Origin: Acidobacteria bacterium Ga0077534
GTDB lineage: Bacteria > Acidobacteriota > Blastocatellia > Pyrinomonadales > Pyrinomonadaceae
Reading direction: 5' to 3'
DNA length: 64,000 nucleotides
Assembly (NCBI GenBank): GCA_001464455.1
Contig: LNEI01000001.1
Coordinates: 1-64,000, forward strand
The notes under the pieces are model-generated. The model made no database searches. It was not told the origin of the DNA and saw only the letters and a list, made by a program, of their open reading frames with translations. Numbering within the stretch: position 1 is the stretch's first letter; every line of letters begins with the position of its first letter. The translations under genes and the position numbers were made by a program. Shown piece after piece: positions 62,048 to 64,000 of this stretch.

Positions 62048-63001
62048 CTATCTGATCTTTCGAAATGCACGAAGTTTCGCACTTCTCGAACGGGAGTTAC
62101 TGTCAAGCTCTTCTGCGGTTGGTTGCAGAGGCTTCTTGGTCAATATTTCGACTCGCTTCGCTGCCCCGCACATACACTGTGGAATTCGCGGCGGGCACTG
62201 GCATCTCCCTGAGAGACGAGCGAAAGCCTGTTTTACGATCCTGTCTTCGATCGAATGAAATGTGATGATCACCAACACTCCGCCGGGTTCCAGAACATCG
62301 ACCGCGTCCGCAATAAATCTATCCAAAACGCCTAGCTCGTCGTTGACCGCGATCCTCAACGCCTGAAATGTGCGTGTCGCCGGATGGGTCTTCTCCTTTG
62401 GCCCAACTCGAACCGCTCTCTTTACAAGATCAGCTAGTTCCGATGTCGTTGTTATCGGAGTCCCCGCCTTTCGCTTTTCAATGATCCATCGGGCGATCTT
62501 CCGCGACGCTCGCTCGTCGCCAAACTGATAAATGATATTCGCAAGTTCGTCTTGCCCCAGCCGTGCGATCAATTCGGCCGCGGTTTCGCTATCCGAAGAC
62601 TGATCCATCCGCATATCAAGCGGAGCATTAAAACGAAAACTGAACCCTCTGTCTTCACTATCAAGCTGCAACGACGAAACGCCAAGATCGGCGAGTATCC
62701 CGTGCGGCCGCCCAAGTCCGGCCTTTTCAACCGCCGACGCGATGCCTGAAAAATTCGTCTGTTCCGCAACGAAGCGACTTACAAACATCTCCAGCCTCGC
62801 TTTAGCCAGATCTATGGCTTCGGCATCCTGATCGATGCCGATAACACGATTCAACTCGTTGGCTTCGAGTATTAGCTTCGTATGCCCGCCGAGCCCTAGC
62901 GTAGCATCTACAAAAAGTCCGCCGGTCGCCGCATCGAGAAGTTCAAGACATTCCCGCGGCATTACCGGCTGGTGGATGCTGGCTACGTCGTCCGTTTCCA
63001 T
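62048..63001 (-). CDS. rsmH: 16S rRNA (cytosine-1402-N4)-methyltransferase
   Basis: 317 residues from ATG 63001, with GGATC upstream; longer versions starting at 63082 or 63073 add a non-conserved leader. SIHQPVMPRECLELL is the family N-terminus, followed by motif I FVDATLGLGGHT. LADLGVSSLQLDSEDRGFSF and FHSIEDRIVKQAF are diagnostic. It methylates C1402 of 16S rRNA and is the first gene of the dcw cluster; mraZ is not found upstream. Confidence 0.96.
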   Translation of the reverse strand: METDDVASIHQPVMPRECLELLDAATGGLFVDATLGLGGHTKLILEANELNRVIGIDQDAEAIDLAKARLEMFVSRFVAEQTNFSGIASAVEKAGLGRPHGILADLGVSSLQLDSEDRGFSFRFNAPLDMRMDQSSDSETAAELIARLGQDELANIIYQFGDERASRKIARWIIEKRKAGTPITTTSELADLVKRAVRVGPKEKTHPATRTFQALRIAVNDELGVLDRFIADAVDVLEPGGVLVIITFHSIEDRIVKQAFARLSGRCQCPPRIPQCMCGAAKRVEILTKKPLQPTAEELDSNSRSRSAKLRAFRKIR

Positions 63002-63144
63002 ATTCAAAGATCCAGGCGTCGAAAAATCCGCGTAAAAATCTCCTGAGCGCCCCACATTGTGAGTGCTTAACATCTTAAACAAGTATTTAGATTTTTACGT
63101 TCTTGTTGCCGATCCGCAGATTGGCGTGTTGCAAATACAGAAGC

Positions 63145-63174
63145 ATTTTAGGCTGTTATTCGGACCGGTGTCAA
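63145..63174 (-). promoter_or_regulatory. Promoter of the dcw operon
   Basis: On the minus strand TTGACA (63174-63169), an 18-nt spacer and TAAAAT (63150-63145) make a near-consensus sigma-70-type promoter. The predicted start is near 63137, giving a leader of about 135 nt before rsmH. An AGGAG at 63040-63044 in the leader has no start codon after it. No MraZ-type repeat array is visible. Confidence 0.65.
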
Positions 63175-63288
63175 GAGATATTTTCTTTTTCATCGTTAAT
63201 CAACTATTTAAGGCTAGAGGGCTTGATTCAGAGATTTTGTGTTTAAGCGCGTTGGTGCGGTAGGATATCGGATTGCGTTACGTGACCT

Positions 63289-64000
63289 ATGGACCCGCAG
63301 CTTTTACAACTACTCGTCTTCGGCCTGCTTGCAGCCGGCGGGAACATACTTGGCGGCCTCATCCTCTTCCCATCGCGACTCCATGATTTCTACAACAGAT
63401 CGCTGAAATATCTCCTCGCTCTCGGCGCCGGCTTCATGCTGGCAGTGACATTTCTAGAAATACTCCCGAAAGTCATCGGACTTTGGCAGAGTACTGGCCA
63501 CGATCTCACCGAAAGTCTAACAATGCCGATGCTCCTTATGCTCGGCGGTTATTTGATCACCCAGTTTTTCGAGCACACGATAGCCCCACATTTCCATCTC
63601 GGAGGCGAAATGCACTGCGACGAGCACGATCACGCGTCTATCTCGCCGCGAAGTGCCTACACAGCGATCGGCGGGCTTCTGATCCACACATTTTTCGATG
63701 GAGTGTCCATCGCTGCAGCTTCGCAGATCGATCTCAAGGTCGGAGCACTCGTTTTCCTTGCGGTTTTCCTCCACAAATTGCCCGAGGGATTCACGATCGG
63801 CTCAATGGTAATGGCTTCAGGAAAAGGGTTTCGACAGGTTATGTATGCCACAACGCTCGTCGGCCTTACGACATTTGTCGGGGTGATCGTGTTCTTTTTG
63901 ATCGGCTCGAGCACATCACAGGCGGTAGCTTATGCCCTGCCAATTGCCGGCGGCGTAACTCTGTATGTCGCTGCCAGCGACCTCGTTCCCGAGGTAAATC
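63289..64000 (+). CDS. ZIP-family metal transporter (partial at window edge)
   Basis: A gene starting at ATG 63289 (MDPQLLQLLVFGLLAAGGNI) and open to the end of the window, about 237 codons. The ZIP signatures are present: HTFFDGVSIAAASQI in helix 4 and HKLPEGFTIGSM in helix 5, with the metal-binding His, Asp and Glu residues. A His/Asp/Glu-rich cytoplasmic loop (about 105-125, GGEMHCDEHDHAS) precedes them. It imports Zn2+, Fe2+ or Mn2+ across the inner membrane. No obvious ribosome-binding site precedes the ATG. It is divergent from the dcw promoter. Confidence 0.92.
   Translation, partial: MDPQLLQLLVFGLLAAGGNILGGLILFPSRLHDFYNRSLKYLLALGAGFMLAVTFLEILPKVIGLWQSTGHDLTESLTMPMLLMLGGYLITQFFEHTIAPHFHLGGEMHCDEHDHASISPRSAYTAIGGLLIHTFFDGVSIAAASQIDLKVGALVFLAVFLHKLPEGFTIGSMVMASGKGFRQVMYATTLVGLTTFVGVIVFFLIGSSTSQAVAYALPIAGGVTLYVAASDLVPEVN

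Noticed and set aside
1-64000. CRISPR array, tRNA or rRNA genes
   Set aside because: No regularly spaced direct repeats, cloverleaf-type sequences or rRNA-like stretches were recognised in the intergenic gaps.

Overview
The window is a gene-dense bacterial chromosome segment, mostly in short operons on the minus strand. No rRNA, tRNA, CRISPR array, integrase or complete insertion sequence is visible. Many exported proteins carry Gram-negative type signal peptides. There are a BamD-like lipoprotein-fold TPR protein, an outer-membrane barrel candidate, an NtrY/NtrX-type two-component pair and a long dcw cluster lacking mraZ and murE. Together with small lineage-specific exported proteins and palindromic intergenic repeats, this suggests Acidobacteriota, probably Blastocatellia. 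The taxonomy is inference from gene style, not a database match.

Layout. 1-3.2 kb (+): a truncated small-gene remnant, an Nramp-like transporter with altered metal-site motifs, and an MscS channel fused to a cyclic-nucleotide-binding domain. 3.2-9.4 kb (-): two unknown proteins, a Fur-family regulator, a Rossmann/DUF2520 protein and a 1159-residue P-loop ATPase resembling the BREX ATPases BrxC/PglY, with no other BREX gene beside it. 9.7-11.2 kb: an M48 metalloprotease with its own promoter and terminator, then an unexplained nested inverted-repeat element that may be a structured RNA. 11.2-18.7 kb (-): a translationally coupled run of alkaline phosphatase, fmt, trhO, rsmB, PASTA protein, rpe and BamD-like protein. 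18.8-26.9 kb: exported unknowns, pruA, def, an M3 oligopeptidase and ppa. 27-34 kb: acyl-CoA metabolism (two crotonases, a split AtuA system, a free-standing B12-binding mutase domain) mixed with small Trp/Lys-rich exported proteins. 34-43 kb: a sterol-desaturase-like hydroxylase, a heme-binding protein, a small gene that needs a -1 frameshift at A AAA AAG, a CapA-like lipoprotein, the NtrX/NtrY pair, a CPBP protease and nadC. 43.3-47.3 kb (-): valS and an orphan receiver protein.

47.3-63.2 kb (-) is the cell-wall and division cluster: rsmH-ftsL-ftsI-murF-mraY-murD-ftsW-murG-murC-ftsQ-ftsA-ftsZ, followed by pdxA and the receiver protein. It is served by a clear TTGACA-N18-TAAAAT promoter. Genes are 4-60 nt apart or overlapping, except for a hairpin-containing 142-nt gap between ftsA and ftsZ. 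These genes make lipid II (MurF, MraY, MurG, MurC, MurD), polymerise and cross-link it (FtsW, FtsI) and build the divisome (FtsL, FtsQ, FtsA, FtsZ). A ZIP metal transporter runs off the right edge.

The most notable observations are the orphan BREX-like ATPase with an unusual Walker B, the candidate programmed frameshift gene at 35673, the 107-nt nested inverted repeat at 10983, an in-frame palindromic repeat inserted into the AtuA gene, a five-hairpin repeat cluster at 37041, the Trp/Lys-rich exported protein pair, and the missing murE.
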